A DNA stretch of 64,000 bases from contig NZ_LMPZ01000002.1 of the NCBI RefSeq assembly GCF_001424025.1, forward strand, positions 850,310-914,309, written 5' to 3'. The notes under the pieces were generated by a model. It saw nothing but the letters and a program-made list of their open reading frames with translations. It did no database searches and was not told the DNA's origin. Source of the DNA: Brevundimonas sp. Leaf363 (lineage in GTDB: Bacteria; Pseudomonadota; Alphaproteobacteria; Caulobacterales; Caulobacteraceae). The translations under genes were made by a program, and so were the position numbers. Positions 1 through 8,824 of this stretch are shown piece after piece (position 1 is the stretch's first letter; the number at the start of each line of letters is the position of its first letter).

Positions 1-318
1 GAGGAGGAAGATCAGCACCTCCTCCGGCAGGTCTTCGACGCGGTGCTGGACGGCGTCCGCGTTGACTGGGTCCGGCAGGCCGCTGTCCTGGACCACGATA
101 TCGCACGACAGGTTCAGCCCGCCGGGCGGGACGGTGAAACGCGTGACCGTATTTCCGAAGCTGTCCTGATAGTCGAACATCGGGACGTCGGGGGTGGCGA
201 CGATGCGGTGGGTGGTGCGCAGGTCATGGTGGCGCGAGGGATGGATGCTGAGCAACGCCATCATCGGCGTCGGCGTCTCGGTCTCGAAGCGTATGTCGTA
301 GCCGGTGCGGATCAGCAT
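1..318 (-). CDS. Transglutaminase-like family protein, N-terminal part (cut by window edge)
   Basis: The first 106 codons of a minus-strand gene are visible; it begins at an ATG at 318 and runs off the left edge with no stop. The peptide opens MLIRTGYDIRFETETPTPMM and continues with a DYQDSFGN segment, the pattern of the beta-rich domain that precedes bacterial transglutaminase-like cores (Bact_transglu_N). The catalytic Cys-His-Asp part, if present, lies outside the window. It starts two bases after the stop of the complete transglutaminase-like gene at 321-1262, so the two are almost certainly one operon of paralogues. Function beyond the family is unknown; such proteins are usually papain-fold peptidases or amidases. 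Confidence 0.75.
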   Translation of the reverse strand, partial: MLIRTGYDIRFETETPTPMMALLSIHPSRHHDLRTTHRIVATPDVPMFDYQDSFGNTVTRFTVPPGGLNLSCDIVVQDSGLPDPVNADAVQHRVEDLPEEVLIFLL

Positions 319-320
319 GG

Positions 321-1262
321 TCAGTGCAACTCTTTGGAAGACTTGGGCAACACCCTGGAAGGCTTGGAGATCCCGGCCTGCGGCTCTTGGTCCGCGTGGA
401 CCGATATGTCCACGGCTACGTCCATGTCGATGAAACTGCCCGGGAAGCCGCGATAGGTGCCGTACAGCGGCGTCGCCTGATAGGGGTCGCGGGCGATGGC
501 GACGCGGATCAGGCCGCGATTTCCAATGATGCCGTTGGTCGGATCAAACTCGACCCAGCCGGAGCCGGGGACGAAGATGCGGACCCAGGCGTGGGTGTTT
601 CCGCCGCCCACGCGTCCCTCGGTCACGCTGGGCGAATAGACGTAGCCGGAGACGAACCGGGCGGCGAAGCCCAGGGCGCGCACCGCCTCGATCATCAGGA
701 CGGCGAAGTCACGGCAGGTGCCCTCGCGCTTCATCAGCGTGTCCAGCGGGCTCTGCACGCCCTTCTCGGGCCGGGGGATGTAGGTGAAGTCGCGCTTGAT
801 GGCGCGGGTCATGTCGCTGAGCAGACGCAGGGTGCCGGTGCGACTGTCCTTGTCCAGGAAGGTCCGGGCCCAGTGGTCGATCTGGCGGAAGGGGTCGTGA
901 TGCTGACGCTCGATGGAGCGCAGCAGGTCGGGCATGTCTTCGGACGAATAGGTGAAGGGATAGTCGCGGGCGTAGGCCTCGATGTCGATGCGCTCAGGCT
1001 CGACCGGCGTGTGCTCCATGCTCACGCGGCTGTCGAAGCGCAGTTCGGTGGCGCGGCGGTCGAAGCGGGCGATGCCGACGGCGTTGCCGAAGACGTCCTG
1101 AACCCAACGCAGCTCGTTCGGTTCGGGGGTGATGACCAGTTCAGCGTCGATCAGGCGCTGGTCATAGCTCTCCAGCGGACGCACCATGATGCGATGCTCG
1201 TCGAAGGACACCGGCTGGCGATACCGGTAGGTCGTGACGTGAGAAATGGAGAGGACAGGCAT
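321..1262 (-). CDS. Transglutaminase-like (papain-fold) family protein
   Basis: A 313-residue protein with an N-terminal Bact_transglu_N domain (from MPVLSISHVTTYRY) and a transglutaminase core. The expected catalytic triad is visible: Cys in GTCRDFAVL, His in NTHAWVRIF and Asp in VEFDPTN. No signal peptide is seen. I chose the ATG at 1262 because the conserved domain begins there; a TTG at 1307 in the same frame has a better Shine-Dalgarno (GGAGGGGGG) and would add 15 residues. The ATG overlaps the start of the divergent amidohydrolase gene by two bases. The partial gene downstream (1-318) is a paralogue. Family members are predicted proteases or amidases; the substrate is unknown. Confidence 0.85.
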   Translation of the reverse strand: MPVLSISHVTTYRYRQPVSFDEHRIMVRPLESYDQRLIDAELVITPEPNELRWVQDVFGNAVGIARFDRRATELRFDSRVSMEHTPVEPERIDIEAYARDYPFTYSSEDMPDLLRSIERQHHDPFRQIDHWARTFLDKDSRTGTLRLLSDMTRAIKRDFTYIPRPEKGVQSPLDTLMKREGTCRDFAVLMIEAVRALGFAARFVSGYVYSPSVTEGRVGGGNTHAWVRIFVPGSGWVEFDPTNGIIGNRGLIRVAIARDPYQATPLYGTYRGFPGSFIDMDVAVDISVHADQEPQAGISKPSRVLPKSSKELH

Positions 1263-2058
1263 GGCGGAGAGTTCGGTCGAGGCGCGCGCAGGATTGCTCG
1301 GCCCCAATGACCCCCCTCCAACGCGGATTTACAATGCCGATGGAGCGTCACCGTTCCTGTTGCTGGGCGATCATGCCGGCAACCGTGTCCCAAATGCCCT
1401 AGGTGATCTCGGCGTCAGCGACGCCGAACGGGCGCGCCACATCGGCTGGGACATCGGCATCCAGGCTCTGGGCGAGGCGCTGGCGGACCGGCTGGACGCC
1501 GCCTTCATCAGCCAGACCTATTCGCGGCTGGTGATAGACTGCAACCGCGATCCGAACCGGGCGGACGCCTGCCCTGAGGTCAGCGACGGGACGCCCATCC
1601 CGGCCAATGTCGGGCTGTCAGCAGCGGATCGGCAGGCGCGGGTGGCGGCGATCCATGCCCCCTATCAGACGGCGATCACCGAGGTTCTGGCCACACGAGA
1701 CATGGCCGGGCGGGCGACGGTGCTCGTGTCGCTGCACAGCTTCACGCCGCGGATGAACGAGTTCGACCGGCCGTGGCAGGCCGGCGTGCTTCACGACGGG
1801 TCGAACGACGCCTTCGCGCGCCTTTTGCTTGAGGTGATGCAAGAGGATCGGGCTCTAACCATTGGAGACAATGAGCCTTACGCCATGAACGGGACCGACC
1901 ACACGGTGCCTCGCCACGCCTTTGAGGATGGGCGGCCGTATGTCGAGCTGGAGATCCGGCAGGACCTGCTGGCGGCGTCAGATGGGCCCGAGGCCTGGTC
2001 CGCGCGTCTCGATCAATGGTTGACGGGGACGCTTAACGTGCTCAGCCGGCATCCTTGA
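1261..2058 (+). CDS. N-formylglutamate amidohydrolase family protein
   Basis: A 265-residue cytoplasmic protein of the N-formylglutamate amidohydrolase (HutG/FGase) family, which hydrolyses N-formylglutamate or related N-acyl amino acids. Family landmarks are FLLLGDHAGNRVP near the N-terminus, HIGWDIG, SRLVIDCNR, LVSLHSFTP and the C-terminal VELEIRQDLL. GGAGAGGA sits six bases before the ATG at 1261, which decides this start over an ATG at 1246. No other histidine-degradation genes are nearby, so a true Hut role cannot be inferred; many Caulobacterales carry orphan members. The 3' end overlaps the convergent response-regulator gene by 17 bases. Confidence 0.85.
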   Translation: MAESSVEARAGLLGPNDPPPTRIYNADGASPFLLLGDHAGNRVPNALGDLGVSDAERARHIGWDIGIQALGEALADRLDAAFISQTYSRLVIDCNRDPNRADACPEVSDGTPIPANVGLSAADRQARVAAIHAPYQTAITEVLATRDMAGRATVLVSLHSFTPRMNEFDRPWQAGVLHDGSNDAFARLLLEVMQEDRALTIGDNEPYAMNGTDHTVPRHAFEDGRPYVELEIRQDLLAASDGPEAWSARLDQWLTGTLNVLSRHP

Positions 2059-3490
2059 GGTGCTCTTCCAGTCCCTGTTCGCGGACCTTGCGATACAGGG
2101 TTGAGCGACCGATGCCGAGGCGACGGGCGATCTCGCTCATGTGGCCGGCGTAGACCTCGATGGCGTGCTGGATCAGGTCGCGCTCGATCTCCTCCAGCGT
2201 CCGCAGATGGCCACGGTCGTCCAGGATGCGGATGGGCGCTTCGGGCGGCGGGGGCAGAGTGACGGTGGCGACGCTGGGCGCCGACGGGGCTGAGGCGGCC
2301 TCCAGCTCCGGGGCGAAGACGCCCGAGATGGCGGGAAAGTCGTGCGGCTGCAGGAAGGGCGCGTCGGCCAGGACGATGGCGCGATAGACGGCGTTCTCCA
2401 GCTGGCGGACGTTGCCGGGCCAGTCGTGGGCGGCCAGGAGCGCCAGGGTCTCGGGCGAGCAGCCCGCGACGCGCTTGCCCTCCTCGGCGTTGAAGCGGGT
2501 GATGAAGTGGTCGATCAAGGCCGGGATGTCCTCGCGCCGCTCGCGCAGGGCCGGGGCTTCGATCGGGAAGACGTTCAGGCGATAGAACAGGTCCTCGCGG
2601 AACAGGCCGGCTTGGACCTGGCGGCTGAGCTCGCGGTTGGTGGCGGACAGGACGCGCACGTCGACGCGGACGGGGCGCTTGCCGCCGACCGGATCAATCT
2701 CGCTCTCCTGAAGCGCGCGCAGCAGCTTGACCTGCATGTCCAGCGGCAGCTCGCCGATCTCGTCCAGAAACAGGGTGCCGCCGTCCGCCTCGCGGAACTT
2801 GCCCAGGGTTTTGTCTACGGCGCCGGTGAAGGCGCCCTTCTCGTGCCCAAACAGGATGGACTCGACCAGATTGACGGGCAGGGCGCCGCAGTTGACGGCG
2901 ACGAAGGGCTTGCCGGCGCGGTCGCTGGCGCCGTGCAGGGCGCGGGCGATGACCTCCTTGCCGACGCCGCTTTCGCCGGTGATCAACACCGGAATGGAGG
3001 ACCTGGCGGCGCGGGCGCCCAGCGACTTGACCATCCGCATCGCGGGGCTTGAGCCGACCAGGTCGTCGAAGGAGAAGCGGCCCTGGACGCGCTTGGTCAA
3101 GCGGCCGACCTCGGCGGTCAGCTGGGTCATCTGAAGTGCGTTGCGGACGCCGACGATCAGCCGCTCGGGCGAGACCGGCTTGACGAAGAAGTCGTTGGCG
3201 CCCGCCTGCATGGCCTTGACCACCGTGTCGACGCCGGCGTTGGCGGTCAGGACGATGACGGGCGTCGTGACGCCCGCGCTGCGCAGCTCGGCCAGGGTCT
3301 CCATGCCGGACAGGCCGGGCATGACCATGTCCAGCAGGATGACGTCGGCGCCGTCGCCACGCACCATACGGTCGATGGCGTCGCCGCCGTTCTCTGCCTG
3401 GGCCACCTGATAGCCGTCACGCTCCAGCGCCGCCTGCAACAGGCGTCGTTGGGTCGGATCGTCGTCCACCACCAGCACGGTCTTGGCCAT
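2042..3490 (-). CDS. Sigma-54-dependent response regulator (NtrC family, possibly TacA-like)
   Basis: A 482-residue activator of sigma-54 RNA polymerase. The order is a receiver domain (about 4-118, phospho-acceptor Asp54 in ILLDMVMPG), an AAA+ domain (about 140-375) with Walker A GESGVGKE at 172-179, the sigma-54-contacting loop GAFTGA at 219-224 and Walker B TLFLDEIGE, and a Fis-type helix-turn-helix at the end (ARRLGIGRSTLYRKV). All key residues are intact, so it should work as a phosphorylation-controlled activator. Length and the opening MAKTVLVVDDDPTQRRLLQA resemble TacA of Caulobacter, which controls stalk and cell-cycle genes, but I cannot prove orthology. No kinase is adjacent. A consensus-like sigma-54 promoter lies at 20219-20234. 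Confidence 0.9.
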   Translation of the reverse strand: MAKTVLVVDDDPTQRRLLQAALERDGYQVAQAENGGDAIDRMVRGDGADVILLDMVMPGLSGMETLAELRSAGVTTPVIVLTANAGVDTVVKAMQAGANDFFVKPVSPERLIVGVRNALQMTQLTAEVGRLTKRVQGRFSFDDLVGSSPAMRMVKSLGARAARSSIPVLITGESGVGKEVIARALHGASDRAGKPFVAVNCGALPVNLVESILFGHEKGAFTGAVDKTLGKFREADGGTLFLDEIGELPLDMQVKLLRALQESEIDPVGGKRPVRVDVRVLSATNRELSRQVQAGLFREDLFYRLNVFPIEAPALRERREDIPALIDHFITRFNAEEGKRVAGCSPETLALLAAHDWPGNVRQLENAVYRAIVLADAPFLQPHDFPAISGVFAPELEAASAPSAPSVATVTLPPPPEAPIRILDDRGHLRTLEEIERDLIQHAIEVYAGHMSEIARRLGIGRSTLYRKVREQGLEEHLKDAG

Positions 3491-3600
3491 CGGACAGCCC
3501 CTTCATCACCGGCCGTCGTCTTGGCGCGACTGGCTCGTTTCGGGACGGTTTGTACGGTCCTGAGGTGAAGGTCGGGTTCGGAGGCGTGGTGAGCGGAGGG

Positions 3601-5391
3601 TTAAGGCGCGACCTCTGGCGGCCGCGCGCAATCGACGTTCTCCATCAGCGGAAGCGCCCGCGAACCGGCGGATATCTGCGGCCAGGGCGCTGGCGTGGTT
3701 CTGAGCGCGCCATCCCTCATTGCGGCGCGCGGATCCACTTTGCGGTCGGTCGCGCAAGCCTGGGGGACATATGAGCCTTGGTGCTCCCAGACGGCGTCGG
3801 TGGTTTTCGCGAACAAGGCGACGGCCTGGCCGGTGGCCAGCAGCACCTCGACACGACCGTCGCCGTTCAGATCGAGGGTGGTCGCCAGGCATTCCTTGGC
3901 CATCTGGCAGTTGTTGCGAGGGTCGGTGTTCGGCACAGGAGTGACGAAGCCGCGTGGCAGCATGACGCCTTCCGGCCACTCGTCGATTATCGGCAGTGAT
4001 CGAGGCTGCCTCGCCTCGCGTAGTTCGTAGGGTTGTTCGGTCGCCTGAGCTTCCTTGGCGCGGCGGGCGATCTCGGGGTTGGACGAGGCGACCAGACGCT
4101 TCAGCGCCGCTTCGCCGGTGCGGCCGCTTTCGAAGCGGAGGAAGGCGTAGTCGAATTTGTCCGGCGCGACCGCGCTCCGCTCCAGCCGGGCCATCTGGTC
4201 CTGCACCGACAGGCGGGCCGGATCGGCCAGGGGCGTGAACAGGGCCAGGATGGTCAGGACCGTCAGGACGGCGGCGACGATGTTGGTGCGCTCCAGCGGC
4301 TTCATCCAGGGGATCGGCCGAAGGAGGGGTATGAGGGCCGCGAAGCCGTATCCGGCGGCGTATGCGACGCCGACCACCACGCAGGCGGCGGCGATGATCC
4401 GGTCGGGCGTCAGGCCGTGCTGGCCGATCCGAAGGCTCAGGCCCCAGATCGAGATGACGATCAGCGGGGTCAGTAGCACCGAGGCGACCCGCACGGCGCC
4501 GCGCAGGACGGCGGGCGGGACATTGTCGGGCTGGCCGTCCTGGTAGGCGGTGTTGATCAGGATGACGAGCACGCCCGCCGCCGCCAGCACCAGAGCGGTG
4601 GCGCTGCCGGTCTCCCAGAGGCCCTCCATGCCCGTGAAGGGCAAGGCGGCCAGGAAGCCGGCGACCAGCACGGTGATGACCAGCAGCAGCCACGACAGCA
4701 GCATCAGGGCGATGGAGCGCACGCCCCGGATCAAGCCGGGCCGCACGTCCGTCAGCTGGACCGCCAGGGCGAAGGCCACGCCCATGACGGGGACGGTGAA
4801 CCAGGCTTTCTGCAACAGGTCGCCGAGGAAGCTAAGGCCGATGACGTTGAACAGGGCCGCGCCCAGGAACAGCAGGAGCAGGAACGCCAGGGTGAAGCCG
4901 ATCGACAGGGCCAGCTGGACCCCCGCCATCCAGGCGGTGTCGAAATAGGCGGGGTAGGACGCCAGCAGGGTCCGCTCCCGGTCTGCTGGGGCGATCAGGT
5001 GGTGGCTGATGAACAGCGCCGCCGCCGCGAAGGGGAAGAGGGGCGGCGCCAGGAAGGGCGGCGAGGCGCCGTCGGCGATGACCCGACCGGTCACGTCGCT
5101 GAGCCCCAGCACCACCAGTATGGCGGCGGCGATCGCGCCCCAGACCAGCAGGGTCATCAATCGCAGGCGCCCGGCGCCGGCCAGAAGCACGGCCGGAAGA
5201 TAGGCGGCGACCAGGAACAGGGGTGCAAAAAGCAGCGGCTGCGTGGAGGGCCACGCGCGAGGCTCCACGCTGTGGATCAGCCAGGCGAGCACAAGGCCCT
5301 GGACCAGGCCGATGAGGATGCGGGCCGTGCCCGTGTCGCGCCAACCGCCTTCGGACAGTCCGCTGCGGCCGTTGGGGTCAGGCGAGGTCAT
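3601..5391 (-). CDS. DUF4153 domain-containing multi-pass membrane protein
   Basis: A 596-residue integral membrane protein. From about residue 20 to 400 it consists of repeated hydrophobic segments (for example LVQGLVLAWLIHSV and TLAFLLLLFLGAALFNVIGL), the DUF4153 arrangement of about ten or more helices. A soluble C-terminal part follows (about 420-596), containing DLNGDGRVEVLLA, which resembles an FG-GAP or EF-hand-like calcium loop. I start at the ATG at 5391; a longer frame to 5505 would place 38 non-conserved residues across the divergent peptidase start. The function of DUF4153 is unknown. The 110 bases between its stop and the regulator gene hold nothing I can identify. Confidence 0.75.
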   Translation of the reverse strand: MTSPDPNGRSGLSEGGWRDTGTARILIGLVQGLVLAWLIHSVEPRAWPSTQPLLFAPLFLVAAYLPAVLLAGAGRLRLMTLLVWGAIAAAILVVLGLSDVTGRVIADGASPPFLAPPLFPFAAAALFISHHLIAPADRERTLLASYPAYFDTAWMAGVQLALSIGFTLAFLLLLFLGAALFNVIGLSFLGDLLQKAWFTVPVMGVAFALAVQLTDVRPGLIRGVRSIALMLLSWLLLVITVLVAGFLAALPFTGMEGLWETGSATALVLAAAGVLVILINTAYQDGQPDNVPPAVLRGAVRVASVLLTPLIVISIWGLSLRIGQHGLTPDRIIAAACVVVGVAYAAGYGFAALIPLLRPIPWMKPLERTNIVAAVLTVLTILALFTPLADPARLSVQDQMARLERSAVAPDKFDYAFLRFESGRTGEAALKRLVASSNPEIARRAKEAQATEQPYELREARQPRSLPIIDEWPEGVMLPRGFVTPVPNTDPRNNCQMAKECLATTLDLNGDGRVEVLLATGQAVALFAKTTDAVWEHQGSYVPQACATDRKVDPRAAMRDGALRTTPAPWPQISAGSRALPLMENVDCARPPEVAP

Positions 5392-5488
5392 GAGCGTTCC
5401 CGGCATTTGGCGTGAGAATGCCCGAGCCGGCGCGTGTGGCAAGGCGGCTCTGGTTGCGCCGGGCGGGCTGCGTCCCCAGAACAGAAGC

Positions 5489-7291
5489 ATGAACGCTCTC
5501 GTCAAAAACCCCGCCGCCGAAGCTCCCCTCTGGGATCTGACCGACCTCTACGCCGCGCCGGATTTGGCGGCGGTGTCCGGCGATCTGGAGAAGGCCCGGG
5601 CCGGTGTGGCCGAGCTGGGCGCCCTGCAGGGCCGGATGATCGGCGAGCGGGCGGCGCCGCAGGCGCTGGGCGCCGTGCTGGACCATGCGATCCTGCTGTA
5701 CGAACAGATCAACGAGCGGCTGGGGGCGGTGGGCGCCTACGCATTCTTGTCCGCCTCGACCAAGCGGGACGATCCGAAGGCGCAGGGCTTCGAGGCCGAT
5801 GTGCGGGCGAAGATCAGCGAGATCGCGACGCCGACCGTCTGGCTGACGCTGGAGATCAATGCGCTGGAGGACGGCGAGGTCGAGGCGGCGCTGGCGGCGC
5901 ATGCAGGCGCCGCGCGCTGGCGGCCGTGGCTGCGGCGGGTGCGGGCGATGAAGCCGCATGAGCTGTCGCAAGAGCTGGAGACCTTCATCGCCGAGCATGG
6001 CCCCATCGCGGCGCAGTGGTCCCGCCTGTTCGACGAGACGCTGGCGGCGCTGCGGGTCGAGGCCGGCAAGGAGCGGCTGACGCTGGCCGAAGGGCTGAAC
6101 CGGCTGTCGCATCCGAAGCCGGCGGTGCGGAAACAGGCGGCCGAGGGCCTGTCGTCGGCGCTTGCCGAACGCAGCCAGACGCTGGCGCTGGTGCTGAACA
6201 CGGTGGCGGCCGACAAGGCGATGGAGGATCGGTGGCGCGGCTTCAAGCGGCCGGCCGACGCGCGCCACCTGGCCAATGAGGTCGACGGCGAGGCGGTGGA
6301 CGCCATGGCCGAGGCGGTGGCCGCCGCCTATCCGCGCCTGTCGCACCGCTACTATGCGCTGAAGGCCAAGGTGCTGGGCAAGGCCAAGCTGGATCAGTGG
6401 GATCGCAATGCCCCCATCGAGACGGGCCGGCCGCGCCGGTTCGACTGGCTGGAAGGCCGCGAACTGGTGCTGAGCAGCTTCGGCGATCTGGGCGGGGAGT
6501 TCGCGGATCGGGCCGGGCGGTTCTTCGACCAGCCGTGGATCGATGGACAGGCGCGGCCGGGCAAGCAGTCCGGCGCCTATTGCCACCCGGTGACCGCGAA
6601 CCGGCATCCCTATGTTTTCCTGAACTACATGGGCGAGCGGCGCGACGTGCTGACGCTGGCGCACGAACTGGGCCATGCCGTGCATAACACCCTGGCCGCC
6701 GATCAGGGGACGTTGCTGGCCGATACGCCGCTGACGCTGGCGGAGACGGCGTCGATCTTCGCCGAGGGGCTGACGTTCGACCGGCTGCTGACAGCGGCGC
6801 CGAAGAAGGAGCGGCTGGGCTTGCTGGCCGGGCGGATTGAGGACGGGCTGAACACCGTCGTGCGCCAGATCGCGTTCCACCGCTTCGAGACCCGCTTCCA
6901 TGACGAGCGGGTCACGGGCGAGGTGTCGGCCGAACGGATCGGGCAGATCTGGCTGGAGGAGATGGGGGCCAGCCTGGGCCCGGCGGTCGAGCTGAACGCC
7001 GGCTACGAGCACTGGTGGAGCTACGTCAGCCACTTCGTCCACTCGCCCTTCTATGTGTACGCCTATGCCTTCGGGGATCTGCTGGTGGCGGCGCTGATGG
7101 AGGCGCGGCGGGCCGATCCGGAAGGGTTCACGCCCCTGTATCGCCAGCTTCTGGCCGGGGGCGGGACGCGGACCTACGTCGAGGCGCTGAAGCCTTTCGG
7201 CCTGAACCCGCGCGACCCGGCCTTCTGGCGCGCGGGCTGTGGGCGGCTCGAGCGGCTGATCGACGAGTTCGAGGCGGCCTTCGCATCTTGA
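5489..7291 (+). CDS. pepF: M3 family oligoendopeptidase (PepF type)
   Basis: A 600-residue cytoplasmic zinc oligopeptidase of family M3B, which cleaves short peptides released by the large proteases. The gluzincin motif HELGH is in LTLAHELGHAVHNT, and the third zinc ligand Glu is in LAETASIFAEGLTFD about 27 residues later. The C-terminal SHFVHSPFYVYAYAFG block is typical of the family. The ATG at 5489 begins MNALVKNPAAEAPLWDLTDLY, the normal start of PepF proteins; the upstream in-frame extension is not conserved. It is divergent from the DUF4153 gene. Length is normal and nothing looks broken. Confidence 0.9.
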   Translation: MNALVKNPAAEAPLWDLTDLYAAPDLAAVSGDLEKARAGVAELGALQGRMIGERAAPQALGAVLDHAILLYEQINERLGAVGAYAFLSASTKRDDPKAQGFEADVRAKISEIATPTVWLTLEINALEDGEVEAALAAHAGAARWRPWLRRVRAMKPHELSQELETFIAEHGPIAAQWSRLFDETLAALRVEAGKERLTLAEGLNRLSHPKPAVRKQAAEGLSSALAERSQTLALVLNTVAADKAMEDRWRGFKRPADARHLANEVDGEAVDAMAEAVAAAYPRLSHRYYALKAKVLGKAKLDQWDRNAPIETGRPRRFDWLEGRELVLSSFGDLGGEFADRAGRFFDQPWIDGQARPGKQSGAYCHPVTANRHPYVFLNYMGERRDVLTLAHELGHAVHNTLAADQGTLLADTPLTLAETASIFAEGLTFDRLLTAAPKKERLGLLAGRIEDGLNTVVRQIAFHRFETRFHDERVTGEVSAERIGQIWLEEMGASLGPAVELNAGYEHWWSYVSHFVHSPFYVYAYAFGDLLVAALMEARRADPEGFTPLYRQLLAGGGTRTYVEALKPFGLNPRDPAFWRAGCGRLERLIDEFEAAFAS

Positions 7292-7347
7292 GCGCAGCGC
7301 GCGCCGGGCTATAAGAGCGCGACTCCACCCCCCAGACGGAAGCCGAC

Positions 7348-7611
7348 ATGGCCGATCCTCACGCCACCACCGACCATGCCGACCACGACGCCGCTGCGTA
7401 TCAGCACGGCGAGATGGAGATCACCGAGCAGGCCGCGACCTATTCGGCCTTCATGGTGTTGTCGAAGTGGGGCGCGCTGGCCATCGCCTGCGCCCTTCTG
7501 TTCCTGGTGCTGTGGTTCCAGCCGGGCGGCAGCTTCATCGCCGGCCTGGGCGCTGCGGTCGTCCTGGCCGTCGTCGGCTTCTTCGCGCTGAAGTCCAAGC
7601 GCGCGCACTGA
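7348..7611 (+). CDS. aa3-type cytochrome c oxidase subunit IV (small membrane protein)
   Basis: An 87-residue protein with the short bacterial aa3-oxidase subunit IV signature: a hydrophilic N-terminus (HGEMEITEQAATYSAFMVLSKW) followed by two short hydrophobic stretches (ALAIACALLFLVLWF and AGLGAAVVLAVVGFFAL). It would sit beside the catalytic subunits of the aa3 terminal oxidase in the cytoplasmic membrane. The other oxidase genes are not in the window; the protein is often encoded away from ctaC/ctaD next to the transhydrogenase genes, as here. Confidence 0.85.
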   Translation: MADPHATTDHADHDAAAYQHGEMEITEQAATYSAFMVLSKWGALAIACALLFLVLWFQPGGSFIAGLGAAVVLAVVGFFALKSKRAH

Positions 7612-7629
7612 GCCTGTGCGACAGCGCGT

Positions 7630-7651
7630 GTTTTGACGCGCGCGCCAAAAC
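7630..7651. repeat. Near-perfect 22-bp palindrome upstream of pntAA
   Basis: GTTTTG and CAAAAC arms flank an alternating GC core; 20 of 22 positions are self-complementary. It lies 40 bases before the pntAA start codon and 19 after the stop of the oxidase subunit gene. There is no following T-tract, so an operator is more likely than a terminator. The binding protein is unknown. Confidence 0.45.
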
Positions 7652-7690
7652 GCCTAACGTCGGCCCGGTCCAACGGACGGGGAGATTCGA

Positions 7691-8824
7691 TTGGCCATCG
7701 CCATCGCAGCCACGCGCGAGCGCCGTGAAGGCGAGACCCGCTGCGCGGTCACGCCGGAAACCGTCAGGAAACTGATCGCGCTGGGCGCGACGGTCTCGGT
7801 CGAGGCCGGGGTCGGCGCCGGCTCGTCCATTCCCGACAACGATTACATCGAGGCCGGCGCGGCCGTGAAGCCGGACACGCGCGCGGTGCTGGAGGGCGCC
7901 GATATCCTGCTGAAGGTGCGCGGACCCGCCGGGCCGGAGATCAGCGCACTCAAGCCCGGCGCCATCGTTGTGGCCATGCTGGACGCCCATCGCGAGAAGG
8001 ACACGGTCGGGGCGCTGAAGGGCGCCGGCGCCACCGCCTTCGCCATGGAGTTCGTGCCCCGGATCACGCGGGCGCAGGTGATGGACGTGCTGTCGTCGCA
8101 GGCCAATCTGGCCGGCTATCGCGCCGTGATCGAGGCGGCCAACGCCTATGGCAAGGGCTTCCCGATGATGATGACGGCGGCCGGCACGGTGGCCGCCGCG
8201 AAGTGCTTCATCATGGGCGTGGGCGTGGCGGGGCTGCAGGCCATCGCCACGGCGCGGCGGCTGGGGGCGGTGGTCACCGCCACCGACGTGCGCCCGGCCA
8301 CCAAGGAACAGGTCGAGAGCCTGGGCGCCAAATTCCTGGCCGTCGAGGACGAGGAGTTCAAGAACGCCCAGACGGCCGGCGGCTACGCCAAGCCGATGTC
8401 GCCGGAGTATCAGGCCAAACAGGCCGAACTGACCGCGACGCACATCCTGAAGCAGGACATCGTCATCACCACGGCCCTGATCCCCGGTCGCCCGGCGCCC
8501 AAGCTGCTGAGCGCCGAGCACGTCGCCTCGATGAAGCCGGGGTCCGTGATCGTCGACCTGGCGGTAGAGGCCGGGGGCAACGTGGAAGGCTCGAAGCTGA
8601 ACGAGGTCGTGACGACCGCGAACGGCGTCACAATCGTCGGCTGGTCCAATCTGCCGGGCCGGATCGCGGCGGACGCATCTGCCCTGTACGCCCGCAACCT
8701 ATTCGCCTTCGTCGGCTTGCTGATCAAGGACGGAGCGCTGGCCGTCGATCTGGAGGACGAAATCCTGAAGGCGGCGATCGTCACGCACGGCGGCGCTATC
8801 GTGCACGAGGGACTGAAGAGCTGA
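7691..8824 (+). CDS. pntAA: NAD(P) transhydrogenase subunit alpha part 1 (dI, NAD-binding)
   Basis: A 377-residue soluble NAD(H)-binding component of the proton-translocating transhydrogenase, which reduces NADP+ with NADH at the expense of the proton gradient. The dinucleotide fold is seen as GVGVAGLQAIATARRLGA followed by TDVRPATKEQ. The start codon is TTG at 7691: GGGGAG lies seven bases upstream and no better ATG exists before the conserved AIAATRERREGETRCAVTP. Its TGA overlaps the next ATG by one base (TGATG), so pntAB is translationally coupled. The split of the alpha subunit into two polypeptides is usual in alphaproteobacteria. Confidence 0.95.
   Translation: MAIAIAATRERREGETRCAVTPETVRKLIALGATVSVEAGVGAGSSIPDNDYIEAGAAVKPDTRAVLEGADILLKVRGPAGPEISALKPGAIVVAMLDAHREKDTVGALKGAGATAFAMEFVPRITRAQVMDVLSSQANLAGYRAVIEAANAYGKGFPMMMTAAGTVAAAKCFIMGVGVAGLQAIATARRLGAVVTATDVRPATKEQVESLGAKFLAVEDEEFKNAQTAGGYAKPMSPEYQAKQAELTATHILKQDIVITTALIPGRPAPKLLSAEHVASMKPGSVIVDLAVEAGGNVEGSKLNEVVTTANGVTIVGWSNLPGRIAADASALYARNLFAFVGLLIKDGALAVDLEDEILKAAIVTHGGAIVHEGLKS

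Noticed and set aside
3506..4693. Long Arg/Pro-rich frame on the same strand as DUF4153 but shifted
   Set aside because: Out-of-frame shadow of the DUF4153 gene; no hydrophobic pattern or motif.
5378..7042. Long antisense frame over the M3 peptidase
   Set aside because: Same GC artefact; the plus-strand frame has the HELGH site and family-wide conservation.
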